Source: a virus. Taken from it: DNA of 57,842 bases. This document shows, one piece after another, positions 1 to 8,972 of the stretch. The number at the start of each line of letters is the position of its first letter. Within the stretch, counting starts at the first letter, position 1. A program made the translations under genes and the position numbers. The notes under the pieces were generated by a model. That model did not search any database. It was not told the origin of the DNA and was given only the letters and a program-made list of their open reading frames with translations. The stretch covers positions 1 to 57,842 of the IMG/VR virus record IMGVR_UViG_3300029787_000045; one strand, 5' to 3'.

Positions 1-153
1 AGCATTAGATAAAGCTCTTAGCCCAAAATCTTCTACTCAAGAAGTAACACCTATAAATCTTAGGGATACTAATGATTTATCTAACGCAAGCGTAGATGAT
101 TTAATAGCATTAGATAAAGCTCTTAGCCCAAAATCTTCTACTCAAGAAGTAAC
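1..153 (+). repeat. Tandem 105-bp (35-codon) repeat, left end
   Basis: Positions 1-48 recur at 106-153, a period of 105 bp or 35 codons, with unit protein TNDLSNASVDDLIALDKALS then PKSSTQEVTPINLRD. Bases 4-101 are identical to 57745-57842 at the other end of the window; position 3 (c) differs from 57744 (a). The repeat lies inside the ejection-protein gene and keeps its frame. Confidence 0.95.
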
Positions 154-3100
154 TCAGCCTACAACAGTAAGTACAAATCCTAATGTACCAGATCAAGAAT
201 TTGATATGGATGATTTGGATAGTAAGAAGGATTGGCTACAACAAGCTCGTACAATTTATAACTACGAGAATAAAAATAAAAAGTTTAAAGGTTCTAATAA
301 ACAACTTTCAGATTGGTTTAAAGATCGCCACTCATCTTTAGCTAATAACTTAACTAACTTAGGTAAAACTGCTTACGATACATCTAATATGTCTGATGAT
401 GTTAAGAAAGCTTGGGCACAATCATTAGATACTTATGATAAAACTAATAGTGATTTTGGTACTTTTTTAAGAGCAGTAGCTAATACTTTTGCTGATCCTC
501 TAACATATGCAGGACTAGCTGGTACAGCTGGTCTTGGTGTTGTAGCTAAAGTTGCAGGTAAAGGATTAGCAAAAAAAGGATTAAAAGAATTACTTGGTCG
601 CTTTGATTTTAAAAAACAACTTAATGATGCGATAGCTAGTCAAACAACCAAAAAAACTGCGGAAGAGTTTGCCAAGACAGGCACAGCTAAAGGAGTTACA
701 AAAGAAGTTTTAAAGAAAGCTAGAAAAGAAGCTGCAATAAATATAGGTAAGAATCAAACAGTAACAGGTTTTGGTGCAGGTGCTGGTTGGGGTGGAGGCT
801 TTTCAGGAGCAAGAGAAGCTTTAGAAGTAGGTATTGATAAAAAAGATGAAGTTGATTTACTTAATATTGCTATAGGTACACTAGGGGGTGGTGTCTTAGG
901 TGGTGTTGCAGGTAGATATCTACCTAGAGGTACAGAAAAAATAGGACGTAGCCGAGCATTAGGTAAAGTAACTGAAGAAGATGCTCTAATTCCTAAACAA
1001 AAAAAAGTTATTAATGAAGAAAATATTGTTAAGCCATTTAATGATAGTCAGTTTGAAAATAATGTACGAGAACGTGCCCTCTATAATCAACAAGAGTTAG
1101 AACTTAATGGAACTATTAATATTAATATTCCTAAAGGTAATCTAACAAATGACAATATCAAAGTACTGAAAGAAATTTATGGTCAAGAAGGAATAGATAT
1201 AAGACAAGTAGGTAATAGCAAGAATCAATTTACAGGTACAAAACATACAGAAAAAACTATAAGACCAGTTACTTTATCAGAAGGAAGAATCAAAACACAA
1301 AAAATTCTTGCTAGCTTTAAAGGTAATTTTTATGATGATAGTGGTTTGGGCCAGTCATTTAAAGATGCTCAGACAAGAAGAGGAAATATTAATAGAACTA
1401 TTGAAAGAAATATTGAAAAAACTTCTCGAAGTTTAGAGAAAGCTATTTTAAAAAATTATAAAATTAAAAGTTTTAAAGACTTAGGAAATGATGAACTACC
1501 TCTTATAAATAATGCTATGAATGGTGATGCAGATGCAATAGAAACTTTATCTTCCAGAGGATTTACTGATGTTGTAAAACAAACACAACAGATGCGAAAA
1601 AATATTGATGACTTGCAAGAAGACTTGTTAAACAGCGGTGTTATTGATAAAACTTCTACAGCAGGTAAAGAGTTAGTAACTAAAATTAATAAATCTAGGG
1701 ATGGTACTGACAGTACATTATATGTAACAAGACAGTATGAAAGTTTTGATAATCCTAATTGGAAAACTGATCTTCCAAAAAAAGATGGTGGTCAAAAAAT
1801 AATAAATGACGCTACTGAATTAATTCATAGTCAACGTATACAAGGTTATCAAAATTGGTTAAGAAAACAAAACAAAGAAAATAAAATTCAGTATGATAAA
1901 GATATGGCTGAATGGGTAAATGGTGGTCAAGTAGGTACTCCACCTAATAAACCAAGGATTATTAAATTAACAAATGCTAAAACTGCAGAGTTATGGGAAA
2001 AGTCTGTAAAAGATATAGATGAAATTTTAACTCAAAAAAATAGTGGTGATTTATTAAATGTTCTAAATAAAAAAGATAAGCAAAGCATTATTAAACAGGC
2101 TAAAATATTAACTAGACGGCAAGACATCCCTAAACAAATTAGATTGTTATTGGGAGAATACGATGATCCTTTTACAAACTATGCTAATACAGTTAAAAAT
2201 TTATTTACTACTATAGAAACATTTAAGTATGAAGAAGAAATTGCTAGACTAATAGATATTGGTGAATTACAAGGAGCAGCTAAATATGCAGACGCTGTTC
2301 CTGAAATGGATACACCTTTAACAACTAAACTACCAACAAAATCAGGAGATCAAACAACCTTAGAGAATAGACTTAAACAACTAAAAGAAGAAAAAGAACA
2401 ATTTAATATGTCTCAAGATGAATATGAGATAAGAGACAAATTAATAAGGGAAGAATTTGACAAACCCGGAATTAATAAACCACTTAAAGGTTACAGAGCT
2501 TACCCTGAAGTTGCTCAAGCTATTCAAATGAATAATGAATTACAGCCAGTAGCAAGTGCGGCTTGGCAAAACTGGTTCTTAACTCCTCAAGCTTATACTA
2601 GAGCAGCTAAAACTGTCTACAGTCCTTCAGCAATAGCACGAAACTTCTTAGGTTCTAGTATGATGGCTTTAGGTGCAGGATATATGCGTCCTTCTAAAGT
2701 AAGGGGAATGATAGATATTTCTAAAGCCTTAACACAAAAAGAAAATATTATTTCTGGAGATGTGCCTAATGAAGAAATAGAAAAAATGATGGTTAGAGGA
2801 TTAGCTTTAGGGACTACACAAAGCGGTACAGATTTTAATGCTTTAAAAGGTGCGTTAGCAGAAGCAGGTAATAAAGATTACTTTAATTTTCAATCACCTG
2901 TATATAAAGGTACAAACGAATTAAAGAAACGTGCAAAAAAATACAATACAAGTGCTGTTAAACTCTATCAAGCAATGGATGATGTTTGGAAAGAATTTGC
3001 TTTCTTAAATGAAAGAGATATGCAACGCCAAACTTTACTTGATAAAGGAATTGATCCTAATGAAATAGTAAGAACGCTTCGTACAGATAAAGGGACACCA

Positions 3101-5353
3101 GTACCTATAACAAGACTAGACGTAGAGGCTGCTAAACTTGTAGGTGATCATATGCAGAATTATGCAAATGTTCCTAGAATTATAAAAATGTCTCGAAGAT
3201 TACCTTTCGCTGACTTCTTAGCATTTAAAACGGAGATGGCTAGGACATCTAAAAATATTATAAAGAATGCTTATAATGATATTAAAGATGGTAACGAATT
3301 AATGTCAAAAGGTGAAAAAGCTTTTGATATAGATGGTAAAGAAACAGGTCTTTTAAAAGGACAGCATCAGAGAAGTGAAGGAATGAAAAGAATGGGAGCA
3401 ATAGTATCTACTATAAGCTTTGTTCCAGCATTGGCAGCAACTTCTGCTTATATAATGGGTATGGAAGAACCTGTAGAAGATACAGGCTATACTAAAGCAG
3501 AAGGTATAGAAAGAATTATGAGTACTGATTATAATAAAGGAAGTAATTATCTTAATTTTGGTACAGATCAAAATGGAAAAGGTCGTAGAATTAATTTAAG
3601 TTATATTAATCCTTGGGCTGCTGGTAGTGATATGATTACAGCAGCAGTCAGAGCCGCTAGTGAAGGACGCAATATTGATTCTGCTATGTCCAAGGCGGCT
3701 ACTGAAGGTATTATAGCTCCGCTTCGGGATACATTCTCAATATCTATGTTAGGTTCACTTGTAAAAAATATATATGAAAACAAAAATGAATATGGAGAAA
3801 AATTATTTGATAATAAAGATAATAGTTTAGATTATCTTAAAACAACAGTGGCTGAAATTTATAAAGCATTTGAACCGGGTGGTATTAAATCAGCTAGAGA
3901 TATATTTACAGCTGCTGATTTATCTAAACCAGAAGGAGTAAAACGTCCTAAAGATTTAGTTGGAATGGAGGGGTTTGATGCAGAGCCTTCACTAATTGAT
4001 AGATATGGTATTAAGAAAGGTAAAACAGGAACTAAAAAATATTTACAAGACCAAATTACAGGATTAGCTGGTATTAAACCAGAAGCCTATGATCTTAATA
4101 CAATATTTCCATTAAAACTTAAATCAATTGAAAGAAAGAATAGAGATACTATTAATAGCTTTAAAGATGTATATCAAAATAGAGGGATAACAACTGTACA
4201 AGAACTTGTAGATGGTTATAGAAAATCATTAGAAGATAGCTATAGTTATGCTAAAGATGCTCATGATTTAGTACAACAGTATAAGGCTGCTGCATCTAAA
4301 GAAAATGCAAAGGGTAAAATAGTAGCACCTAATTCTGGTGATATAAATAGAGTCATAACTAGAAGCGGTTTATTTAAAGAAAGAATGGATAAGAATTTAT
4401 TTATTAGAATAAGTTCAGGTAAGTATTTTCCAAAAAAACCTAATTTAAAAGATATAATAAAATGGGCAAAAGATACTAAAAAAGAAACAGGTTTTAGACC
4501 ACCTGTTAATGAAGCTTTTGGTCTAATAATGCAGCTATATGGACAATATCAAGGTGAATCTTTAAATCCACAAGAAAGAAAAAATGGAGGTCTGGTAAAA
4601 ATGGCTGAAGGTGGTTCTATTATGGATAGTTTATTAGATATGCTTAATCCTATATCTAAAGCAAACGTAGGTGAAGAAGAAGCTTTAAAAATTTATTTAG
4701 GACAATCACAGTCTCCAAAGCCTGTAGAGTTTGAACCAGTACTACCTAATGTCATACCTGAAGTTGAAGATCGTAGTCGTACTGCACCACTGCCTCCAAA
4801 AAAACCACCTACACTAATTGATTCTAAGACTATTATGTTTAATCATGTTATAGAAAGATTAAAGCCTGACGATCAAGAGAAAGCTTATAGAAATTTAGAA
4901 AAGTTTGCAGAACTAACTAGAAATGCAGAAAGTAGTAACAATTATAAAGCAGTAAATATACCTGTTAATGCAGATGATATAACTAGTCAGATGGGATGGG
5001 GTAAGGAAGCTACTACTGCAAAGGGAGCTTATCAGTTTGTAGATGGTTCAATAGTTCCAGCACTCAATAGATTAAAAAGATTAATTGGTGAACAACCTTG
5101 GATGACTGACTTGAGAAAAAGCAATGACATTTTTTCATTAACAAATAGACAGCAAGACTTACTTTTTTTTGGAGATATGTTTGAAAAAACAGTAGATGGA
5201 ACAAAAGGTCTAGGGGATAAGCTTCTTAAAAAAATTATGAAAGGTGATAAGAATGCTATGTTTCAAATGTACAAAAAAGCACATCATACAGGTGAGCTAC
5301 CACCAGAAGCTTTAAAGAATGCACGAAGAAATTTTTTAGAAGGAAATAAATAA
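2..5353 (+). CDS. Giant ejection (internal virion) protein with C-terminal lytic transglycosylase-like motif, main part
   Basis: The frame is open from position 2, so the first ATG (206) is internal and the true start is at 57686. The protein is huge and mostly helical, with Gly/Ala-rich hydrophobic stretches encoded near 480-560, 770-900 and 3390-3460, as expected of a T7 gp16-like protein that crosses the cell envelope during DNA ejection. Near the C-terminus (4921-5040) it reads NAESSNNYKAVN, then KGAYQF. This matches the catalytic Glu and the A-x-G-x-YQF block of SLT/goose-lysozyme transglycosylases, giving local peptidoglycan hydrolysis. In T7 gp16 that domain is N-terminal. It also carries GGLVKMAEGG and DDITSQMGWG motifs seen in other proteins of this phage. 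The stop overlaps the next ATG. The ejection role is inferred from size, domain and position after another ejection protein. Confidence 0.8.
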   Translation, partial: ALDKALSPKSSTQEVTPINLRDTNDLSNASVDDLIALDKALSPKSSTQEVTQPTTVSTNPNVPDQEFDMDDLDSKKDWLQQARTIYNYENKNKKFKGSNKQLSDWFKDRHSSLANNLTNLGKTAYDTSNMSDDVKKAWAQSLDTYDKTNSDFGTFLRAVANTFADPLTYAGLAGTAGLGVVAKVAGKGLAKKGLKELLGRFDFKKQLNDAIASQTTKKTAEEFAKTGTAKGVTKEVLKKARKEAAINIGKNQTVTGFGAGAGWGGGFSGAREALEVGIDKKDEVDLLNIAIGTLGGGVLGGVAGRYLPRGTEKIGRSRALGKVTEEDALIPKQKKVINEENIVKPFNDSQFENNVRERALYNQQELELNGTININIPKGNLTNDNIKVLKEIYGQEGIDIRQVGNSKNQFTGTKHTEKTIRPVTLSEGRIKTQKILASFKGNFYDDSGLGQSFKDAQTRRGNINRTIERNIEKTSRSLEKAILKNYKIKSFKDLGNDELPLINNAMNGDADAIETLSSRGFTDVVKQTQQMRKNIDDLQEDLLNSGVIDKTSTAGKELVTKINKSRDGTDSTLYVTRQYESFDNPNWKTDLPKKDGGQKIINDATELIHSQRIQGYQNWLRKQNKENKIQYDKDMAEWVNGGQVGTPPNKPRIIKLTNAKTAELWEKSVKDIDEILTQKNSGDLLNVLNKKDKQSIIKQAKILTRRQDIPKQIRLLLGEYDDPFTNYANTVKNLFTTIETFKYEEEIARLIDIGELQGAAKYADAVPEMDTPLTTKLPTKSGDQTTLENRLKQLKEEKEQFNMSQDEYEIRDKLIREEFDKPGINKPLKGYRAYPEVAQAIQMNNELQPVASAAWQNWFLTPQAYTRAAKTVYSPSAIARNFLGSSMMALGAGYMRPSKVRGMIDISKALTQKENIISGDVPNEEIEKMMVRGLALGTTQSGTDFNALKGALAEAGNKDYFNFQSPVYKGTNELKKRAKKYNTSAVKLYQAMDDVWKEFAFLNERDMQRQTLLDKGIDPNEIVRTLRTDKGTPVPITRLDVEAAKLVGDHMQNYANVPRIIKMSRRLPFADFLAFKTEMARTSKNIIKNAYNDIKDGNELMSKGEKAFDIDGKETGLLKGQHQRSEGMKRMGAIVSTISFVPALAATSAYIMGMEEPVEDTGYTKAEGIERIMSTDYNKGSNYLNFGTDQNGKGRRINLSYINPWAAGSDMITAAVRAASEGRNIDSAMSKAATEGIIAPLRDTFSISMLGSLVKNIYENKNEYGEKLFDNKDNSLDYLKTTVAEIYKAFEPGGIKSARDIFTAADLSKPEGVKRPKDLVGMEGFDAEPSLIDRYGIKKGKTGTKKYLQDQITGLAGIKPEAYDLNTIFPLKLKSIERKNRDTINSFKDVYQNRGITTVQELVDGYRKSLEDSYSYAKDAHDLVQQYKAAASKENAKGKIVAPNSGDINRVITRSGLFKERMDKNLFIRISSGKYFPKKPNLKDIIKWAKDTKKETGFRPPVNEAFGLIMQLYGQYQGESLNPQERKNGGLVKMAEGGSIMDSLLDMLNPISKANVGEEEALKIYLGQSQSPKPVEFEPVLPNVIPEVEDRSRTAPLPPKKPPTLIDSKTIMFNHVIERLKPDDQEKAYRNLEKFAELTRNAESSNNYKAVNIPVNADDITSQMGWGKEATTAKGAYQFVDGSIVPALNRLKRLIGEQPWMTDLRKSNDIFSLTNRQQDLLFFGDMFEKTVDGTKGLGDKLLKKIMKGDKNAMFQMYKKAHHTGELPPEALKNARRNFLEGNK

Positions 5354-5601
5354 TGGATGCCTCTGTAAGTATGATATGGAATGCTGTACTAAGTCTAGCC
5401 TGTGGCTCTTTTATATGGTGGGTCAGAGGTGTCAATATTAAGATAGATGACAACCGTAAGCTACTCAGTAGAACTAGAGAAGATATAGCTAGAGAGTACG
5501 CTTTAAAAAGTGATGTAGAGAGAGACTTAAAACAGATCATGGATCGCTTTGATCGTGTAGAAATTAAACTAGATAACTTAATGGAGAGAATACTAAAGTA
5601 A
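5353..5601 (+). CDS. Small membrane-anchored coiled-coil protein (lysis or holin/spanin-like candidate)
   Basis: 82 residues. Residues 5-25 (MIWNAVLSLACGSFIWWV) form one membrane segment; the rest is charged and heptad-like (KSDVERDLKQIMDRFDRVEI), suggesting a helical coiled coil. The ATG overlaps the stop of the ejection protein by one base, and its own stop overlaps the start of the M15 peptidase, so all three are translationally coupled. Small one-TM coiled-coil proteins beside an endolysin are often accessory lysis proteins (holin- or spanin-like). No family motif proves this, and a clear three-TM holin exists at 8973-9380. Confidence 0.6.
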   Translation: MDASVSMIWNAVLSLACGSFIWWVRGVNIKIDDNRKLLSRTREDIAREYALKSDVERDLKQIMDRFDRVEIKLDNLMERILK

Positions 5602-5987
5602 TGTCTATCAACTCAGAATATTTTACAGAGAAAGAACTTTGCTGTAAAGGCACTGGAGAGTGTAACATGGATGATAACTTCATGTTGAAACTAGAAGAAC
5701 TAAGAAAAAAATATAACACTCCTATGATTATTACATCTGGTTATAGACATCCTGCACATAACATAGCTATAGGTGGAAGTAGATACTCAGCACACATTAA
5801 AGGCAGGGCTGTAGATGTACAAGTAATAGGTAAAGATGCCCTACGGCTAATGCGATTAGCATTGGAGTGTGGCATGACAGGCATTGGTGTAGCTCAAAGA
5901 GGTCCACATAATAAAAGATTTATACACCTAGATGATTTAGAAGATACTTATGAAAACCCTAGACCTTGGGTTTGGAGTTACAAATAA
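5601..5987 (+). CDS. Peptidase M15-family endolysin (L,D- or D,D-peptidase)
   Basis: 128 residues, the usual length of a single-domain M15A peptidase. The zinc-site signature is visible: SGYRHPAHN (45-53), then SAHIKGRAVDVQV with His65 and Asp72, and a third ligand His109 in RFIHLDD. These enzymes cut peptide cross-links or stems of peptidoglycan. No signal peptide is present, so it would need the holin or the adjacent membrane protein to reach the wall. It starts at the ATG overlapping the preceding stop. It could act as the endolysin or as a virion-associated lysin; isolated placement after the ejection protein and before exported proteins fits lysis. Confidence 0.88.
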   Translation: MSINSEYFTEKELCCKGTGECNMDDNFMLKLEELRKKYNTPMIITSGYRHPAHNIAIGGSRYSAHIKGRAVDVQVIGKDALRLMRLALECGMTGIGVAQRGPHNKRFIHLDDLEDTYENPRPWVWSYK

Positions 5988-5996
5988 GGGGATGCT

Positions 5997-6509
5997 ATGC
6001 GAAATATTTTATATATACTGCTTCTAGTATTTTGCTTTACTACTGTAGGGTATGCAGCAGACACTAATACTGTAACTTCTACGGTAGTATCTACTGACAA
6101 GACGCCGCCCACTGCTTCTTCACCCTCCATAGTAGTTAACAATACTGATGTATGTAAGAGTGCTATGAGTTCAGCAATACAGACTCAGATATTTGGTTTC
6201 TCATCTGGTATTACAATTTCAGATATTACGTGTGAGCTACTTAAATTAAGCCGTACTCTGTATGGGATGGGCATGAAAGTTGCAGGGGTTAGTCTTCTAT
6301 GCTCAGATAAAAGAGTATTTGATGCTATGTGGATGGCTGGTACTCCCTGCCCCTATAAGGGTAAGATAGGCAATGAAGCAAAGATAGCATGGGTAGCTAA
6401 CCCAAAGGATGCTCCAGAAGGTAACAGTATCTTAATCATAAAAGAAAAAGTTGAGGACTACTCTTCAAATACAGAAGATGATTATCCTATTGATCCAGAA
6501 GATAACTAG
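5997..6509 (+). CDS. Exported protein of unknown function
   Basis: 170 residues beginning with a Sec-type signal peptide (MRNILYILLLVFCFTTVGYA, cleavage probably after YAA). The mature part is Thr/Ser-rich at first, with a few cysteines (Cys53, SDITCEL, SLLCSDK, GTPCPYKG) that could form disulfides in the periplasm, and an acidic C-terminus. It follows a GGGGATGCT ribosome-binding stretch. It is the first of two adjacent exported proteins at the end of the lysis/ejection block. I do not recognise a family. Confidence 0.75.
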   Translation: MRNILYILLLVFCFTTVGYAADTNTVTSTVVSTDKTPPTASSPSIVVNNTDVCKSAMSSAIQTQIFGFSSGITISDITCELLKLSRTLYGMGMKVAGVSLLCSDKRVFDAMWMAGTPCPYKGKIGNEAKIAWVANPKDAPEGNSILIIKEKVEDYSSNTEDDYPIDPEDN

Positions 6510-6513
6510 TCTA

Positions 6514-7872
6514 ATGACTAAGTGGTTTCTTATACTAGGCTTGTGTTTATTTTCTTTAAAAGCTTACACAGAAAATTTAGATACAGAGACTACCTCTAAT
6601 TACCTACCTAATATGAGTGACTTTACTACATCTGGTGGTACAAATACAGGAGGCGGTAGAGGTTGTTCTTCTGGTAATTTTTGTACAGCAGGTAAACAAG
6701 GTCCGGGTGGTACTTATACTAGTACATTTGATTTTAAAAATAATATGACTACAGATCAAATTAATAAAGGATTTGATATAAATTATGGTGTAGATGTTAA
6801 ATCACATCCAAGCAACTCTGTCTTACCATCATGTGTTGATGGCAACACTATGCAAAACTCTGACTGTAGGGATATATTTAATCTTACAGTTACACTGTTA
6901 GATTCAATCAGTGTCGTACATAAATTTGAACATGAAGTAGAGTTAGATTTTACAGGTCTACGATCCTTTTCATTTTCTCAAACAATACCAGAAAATAATT
7001 TTATAGATTTACAGGGACAGTTTGAACTCTTTGGTATAGATGCGGGATTCCCAAATTCATTTTTTGGCCCTAGTTTTTCAAATCCATTTCTTACTTCAAC
7101 CTTTAATCTTATTAGTCACCTAGAATCAGAAGTACTTAATATTATTGATTCGCAAGAAAATATCCAGACTGTAGAAGTACAAGATATTGCAATTCAATCT
7201 GTACAAGAGCAACAACTATCTGCTGTAACTACAATAGAAGAAATTGAAACTATAGAATTAAACAGTGTATCAGTTGAACCTGTAGAAACAACTATAGTAG
7301 AAGCACAGCAAGAAGTAGAGGTAGAGGTACAACAGGAAATACAAGTAGCTACTGTAGTTACAGTAGAAGAAATTCAAAATGTAGACTTAGACAGTGTATT
7401 AGTTGAGCCTGTAGAAACAACCACAGTAGAAGAAGTAGAAGTACAGCAAGAAGTAGAGGTAGAGGTACAGCAAGAAGTAGAGGTAGAGGTTAGCGAACCA
7501 CAACCGGAACCTGAGACAACAAGAGAGGATGTCTCTGAACCTGAAGAACAACCAAAAACAAAAGCTGAAGTTAAGAAGTCTGTTGCTCAGAAGGTACGTA
7601 ATAAAGTTGTAAAGAAAATTATGAATAGGATGGGTGATAAGGGTAAGTATGACTCAACTAATCAGGTAAGAACACTGGCTGTGATGGGCATCCTTGGTAG
7701 TAGTAAAAATTTCTTTGATACACAAATAACTTTACAAGATACTCCCGGTTTCTTTAGTGGAGTAAGACTAGATGATGGTTCAATACAGACAAATAACGTA
7801 GCTCAATATTTAATGTTTGGAGGTAGTAATCAAATGCACTCACAAATGGTAGACAGTCAATGGCAGAAATAG
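6514..7872 (+). CDS. Exported Val/Glu/Gln-rich repeat protein
   Basis: 452 residues. The start at 6514 gives a clean signal peptide (MTKWFLILGLCLFSLKAYT); a longer frame from 6451 would overlap the previous gene and hide it. The N-terminal third is Gly/Ser/Cys-containing (GGGRGCSSGNFC, PSCVDG, DCRD). Residues roughly 220-355 are low-complexity, with two copies of a ~40-residue block (VEEI...SVEPVETT) and runs of EVEVQQEVEVEV. The C-terminal region is basic, then compact. Probably a secreted or surface protein; function unknown. The strongly repetitive DNA at 7200-7490 may vary in length. Confidence 0.75.
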   Translation: MTKWFLILGLCLFSLKAYTENLDTETTSNYLPNMSDFTTSGGTNTGGGRGCSSGNFCTAGKQGPGGTYTSTFDFKNNMTTDQINKGFDINYGVDVKSHPSNSVLPSCVDGNTMQNSDCRDIFNLTVTLLDSISVVHKFEHEVELDFTGLRSFSFSQTIPENNFIDLQGQFELFGIDAGFPNSFFGPSFSNPFLTSTFNLISHLESEVLNIIDSQENIQTVEVQDIAIQSVQEQQLSAVTTIEEIETIELNSVSVEPVETTIVEAQQEVEVEVQQEIQVATVVTVEEIQNVDLDSVLVEPVETTTVEEVEVQQEVEVEVQQEVEVEVSEPQPEPETTREDVSEPEEQPKTKAEVKKSVAQKVRNKVVKKIMNRMGDKGKYDSTNQVRTLAVMGILGSSKNFFDTQITLQDTPGFFSGVRLDDGSIQTNNVAQYLMFGGSNQMHSQMVDSQWQK

Positions 7873-8381
7873 AATACAAAGGCATAAAGCTAGGAGGTAG
7901 TAAGCTGCTTCTTCTGGTGCCACTATTGGGGACAATTGGCAGTGGACTTTTTTTTGGCTTTGAATTTTATAAAGACTACATGAACATGCGCTCTAAAATA
8001 GAAAAGTATGTTAAGCCTGACCTGTCAGGTATAGATAAGAAGCTTGCTGTATTACATAAAGAAATGATTGGTCTAAAGAAATCTTCTGATGAAGCTAGAG
8101 ATTACTCAAGAGATATTAAAAATGATCTCAAGCAGGACATCGTAAGAATAGAACGCCTAATAGATGCCACTGAAAAAAGAACTAAGAACGTGCAGGATTC
8201 TGTTCGCTCTATGATTGACAAAGAGAATGATCGTAATAGTACACTAAGGGATAGGATCAACTCTCGTATGGATAGTCTTGATGATTCACTACAAAATAAA
8301 ATGAAAACTCTAACAGAGAAGGTTGAATTAAATATCAAGAACGCATTGGAGAATCCTCTTAGTAAAATGAGAAAAAAATAG
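7860..8381 (+). CDS. Membrane-anchored coiled-coil protein
   Basis: 173 residues. One hydrophobic segment at 15-36 (LLLLVPLLGTIGSGLFFGF) is followed by ~130 residues of charged helix with heptad spacing (DIKNDLKQDIVRIERLIDA). Its ATG lies 13 nt inside the end of the exported repeat protein. Same architecture as the smaller protein at 5353, on a larger scale. It could bridge the inner membrane and periplasm (spanin-like) or help ejection or exclusion; the sequence alone does not decide. It is the last gene before the convergent terminator. Confidence 0.7.
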   Translation: MAEIEYKGIKLGGSKLLLLVPLLGTIGSGLFFGFEFYKDYMNMRSKIEKYVKPDLSGIDKKLAVLHKEMIGLKKSSDEARDYSRDIKNDLKQDIVRIERLIDATEKRTKNVQDSVRSMIDKENDRNSTLRDRINSRMDSLDDSLQNKMKTLTEKVELNIKNALENPLSKMRKK

Positions 8382-8465
8382 GCCCGTAGAGCCTCACTGA
8401 GTAGCCTTCTAGGGTAGTTTGTAACCTGTCCTACCCCAGAGGTACCAATGTTGCTGTACGGGCCT
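8372..8465 (-). terminator. Rho-independent terminator of the leftward transcript
   Basis: A 9-bp perfect inverted repeat, AGGCCCGTA (8380-8388) with TACGGGCCT (8457-8465), encloses an inner stem GGGTAG (8412-8417) / CTACCC (8431-8436). On the minus strand the outer stem is followed directly by TATTTTTTC (8379-8371), a U-tract in the RNA. It sits exactly between converging genes. The plus-strand side lacks a T-run, so it probably stops the leftward message best. Confidence 0.7.
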
Positions 8466-8486
8466 TCTACCCCACCTAGCGTTGAT

Positions 8487-8960
8487 TTAGTCTATTTCAG
8501 TGGTATCTTCCTTCTCTTCTACCACCTCTATAGCTTCTTCTTCTTCATCCTCCATGAAATCACACTTGTTTAGTAGGGTATATACTTTATCTGGACCCAG
8601 TATATTTAAACATTGTACTATACCTTCATCCAAAGACTTCTCATCAATCCCTCCATCCATGTCAGAGTTATTACCTCTAATCCTAGACAATAACTCAAGA
8701 GCTTTTAATGCACTATTTGTATGACCGTTGGCTCTTGCAAATGTATATTGATTCTCGATCTCTTCAATAACATCTACATTAGTTACGAGTTCATTCTCTA
8801 GTTCTCTTACTCTTTCTGCAACCTCTTCATTATTGATAAGCCTGTAGCCTTGGTTGGCTGCTGACGCTGCTGAGTATCCTGCTACTTTTGCTGCTTCAGT
8901 TGCATTCCTATGCAGGATATATGACTGAGCAAACTTTTCCTGTTTTTCATTAAGAGCCAT
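8487..8960 (-). CDS. terS: Terminase small subunit (Terminase_2-like)
   Basis: 157 residues. The N-terminus EKQEKFAQSYI, then NATEAAKVAGYS, with a following segment rich in Asn/Glu (NNEEVAERV), is the helix-turn-helix DNA-binding pattern of the Terminase_2 small-subunit family. The C-terminus is very acidic (EDEEEEAIEVVEEKE). TerS recognises the packaging site and recruits the large subunit. Oddly, it is the last gene of the leftward operon, 21.5 kb from terL (30524) and on the other strand. No strong ribosome binding site is seen. Alternative: another HTH regulator. Confidence 0.75.
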   Translation of the reverse strand: MALNEKQEKFAQSYILHRNATEAAKVAGYSAASAANQGYRLINNEEVAERVRELENELVTNVDVIEEIENQYTFARANGHTNSALKALELLSRIRGNNSDMDGGIDEKSLDEGIVQCLNILGPDKVYTLLNKCDFMEDEEEEAIEVVEEKEDTTEID

Positions 8961-8972
8961 ATGTGAACTAAC

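Noticed and set aside
206-5353. ATG 206 as the start of the giant ejection protein
   Set aside because: The frame is open to position 2 with repeat units matching the 57686 gene, so 206 is internal.
8381-8464. tRNA-like outline (GGCCCGT...ACGGGCC, 84 nt)
   Set aside because: Acceptor-like stem only; no D arm, anticodon arm or T-loop consensus. Explained better as the terminator.
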